Of a stretch of DNA of 64,000 nt, positions 63,613 to 64,000 are shown piece by piece; position 1 is the first letter of the stretch, and each line of letters starts with the position of its first letter. Source of the DNA: Stieleria marina (GTDB taxonomy: Bacteria > Planctomycetota > Planctomycetia > Pirellulales > Pirellulaceae). The notes below the pieces were generated by a model that searched no databases, had not been told where the DNA came from, and saw only the letters and a list, made by a program, of their open reading frames with translations. Where the stretch lies: the NCBI GenBank assembly GCA_007741555.1, contig CP036526.1:7305719-7369718 (forward strand). The letters are read 5' to 3'. The translations under genes were made by a program, and so were the position numbers.

Positions 63613-64000
63613 ATGTGCATTGCGTTCCGATCAGCTGTTTTCTGTTTGTGTGCCCTGTCGCTAGGCATAGCGAACTGTGATGCGACCGAAGCGAAACCCA
63701 ACGTCGTTTTTATTCTGGCCGACGATCTGGGGTGGAGCGACACGACGCTGTTTGGCACGACGAAATTTTATCAGACGCCGAACATTCAGCGTCTGGCCCA
63801 ACGCGGAATGACTTTTACGCGTGCTTACTCATCCAGCCCGCTGTGTTCGCCGACGCGGGCAAGTGTTCTGACGGGGCTGAGTCCAGCGCGCCACGGCATC
63901 ACTTCACCCACCTGCCATCTCCCCAAAGTGATTCTGACTCCACAGATTCCCGCCACTGGTCCGCCGAACAAGTTTTCGACGATCCCTGAATCGGTTTCGC
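63613..64000 (+). CDS. Secreted sulfatase, 3' truncated by window edge
   Basis: The first 129 residues of an arylsulfatase-type enzyme. A signal peptide ([20 protein letters not shown]) leads to the metal-binding [14 protein letters not shown] motif and the sulfatase signature [11 protein letters not shown], whose Cys78 would be converted to formylglycine. Sulfatases cut sulfate esters from polysaccharides and are very numerous in marine planctomycetes. The frame is open to the end of the window. The start ATG is not supported by a clear ribosome-binding site but gives the signal peptide directly. Confidence 0.9.
   Translation, partial: MCIAFRSAVFCLCALSLGIANCDATEAKPNVVFILADDLGWSDTTLFGTTKFYQTPNIQRLAQRGMTFTRAYSSSPLCSPTRASVLTGLSPARHGITSPTCHLPKVILTPQIPATGPPNKFSTIPESVS

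Noticed and set aside
1-64000. CRISPR array
   Set aside because: No series of regularly spaced identical repeats was seen; the only regular repeats are the three iterons at 31252-31337.

Overview
The window looks like a chromosomal segment of a planctomycete, most likely a marine or aquatic Pirellulales (Rhodopirellula-like) bacterium. The basis is moderate GC content, a secreted sulfatase at the right edge, secreted proteins of a planctomycete type, and protein-kinase and SpoIIE-type phosphatase genes. This is inference from sequence character; no database was searched.

Region 1 (1-19.6 kb) is largely copper/heavy-metal resistance. It holds a CusB-like adaptor (5' end cut by the window), a CusA-like RND pump, a secreted multi-YHS metal-binding protein, a small lipoprotein and a GNAT acetyltransferase. 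A 1733-residue nuclease-NTPase (candidate antiviral sensor) follows. Then comes a minus-strand run: a CopA-type P-ATPase, a CsoR-type repressor, a two-TM ion channel, two Cys-rich secreted proteins and a HAMP/PP2C phosphatase. A palindromic operator lies between copA and a divergent, truncated Csp-like gene.

Region 2 (19.7-28.3 kb) is a defence island. A Gabija pair (OLD-family nuclease plus UvrD-like helicase) sits next to a tightly overlapping pair of unrecognised large genes. Broken genes flank the Gabija cassette on both sides (a truncated Csp gene and a frameshifted universal stress protein gene).

Region 3 (28.7-52.95 kb) is the body of an integrated plasmid-like element. It carries a replication-initiator-like gene with a three-copy iteron array and a DnaA-box-like site, parA/parB with three identical 15-bp palindromes, an ArdC-type antirestriction protein, a GC-rich hairpin cluster, and a kinase / HEPN-Cas4-like membrane protein / HTH-pseudokinase cluster. 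A long plus-strand transfer-like operon follows: a coupling-protein ATPase between two copies of a gene pair, small genes punctuated by hairpins, an MT-A70 methylase and an excisionase. The element ends in a tyrosine integrase abutting the 3' end of tRNA-Asp. The left attachment site was not found, so the element may also include regions 1 and 2 and begin outside the window. No relaxase or mating-pore genes were recognised.

Region 4 (53-64 kb) looks like core chromosome: an L7/L12-like small protein, a lipoprotein plus ABC ATPase pair, tRNA-Ala with a terminator, a CobW-family zinc-chaperone operon with a flavoprotein, a secreted helical protein and the start of a sulfatase.

The strongest candidates for an undescribed system are the kinase/HEPN-Cas4/pseudokinase cluster (39.05-42.56 kb), the two-gene unit beside Gabija (24.5-28.3 kb), and the 1733-residue nuclease-NTPase (7.5-12.7 kb).
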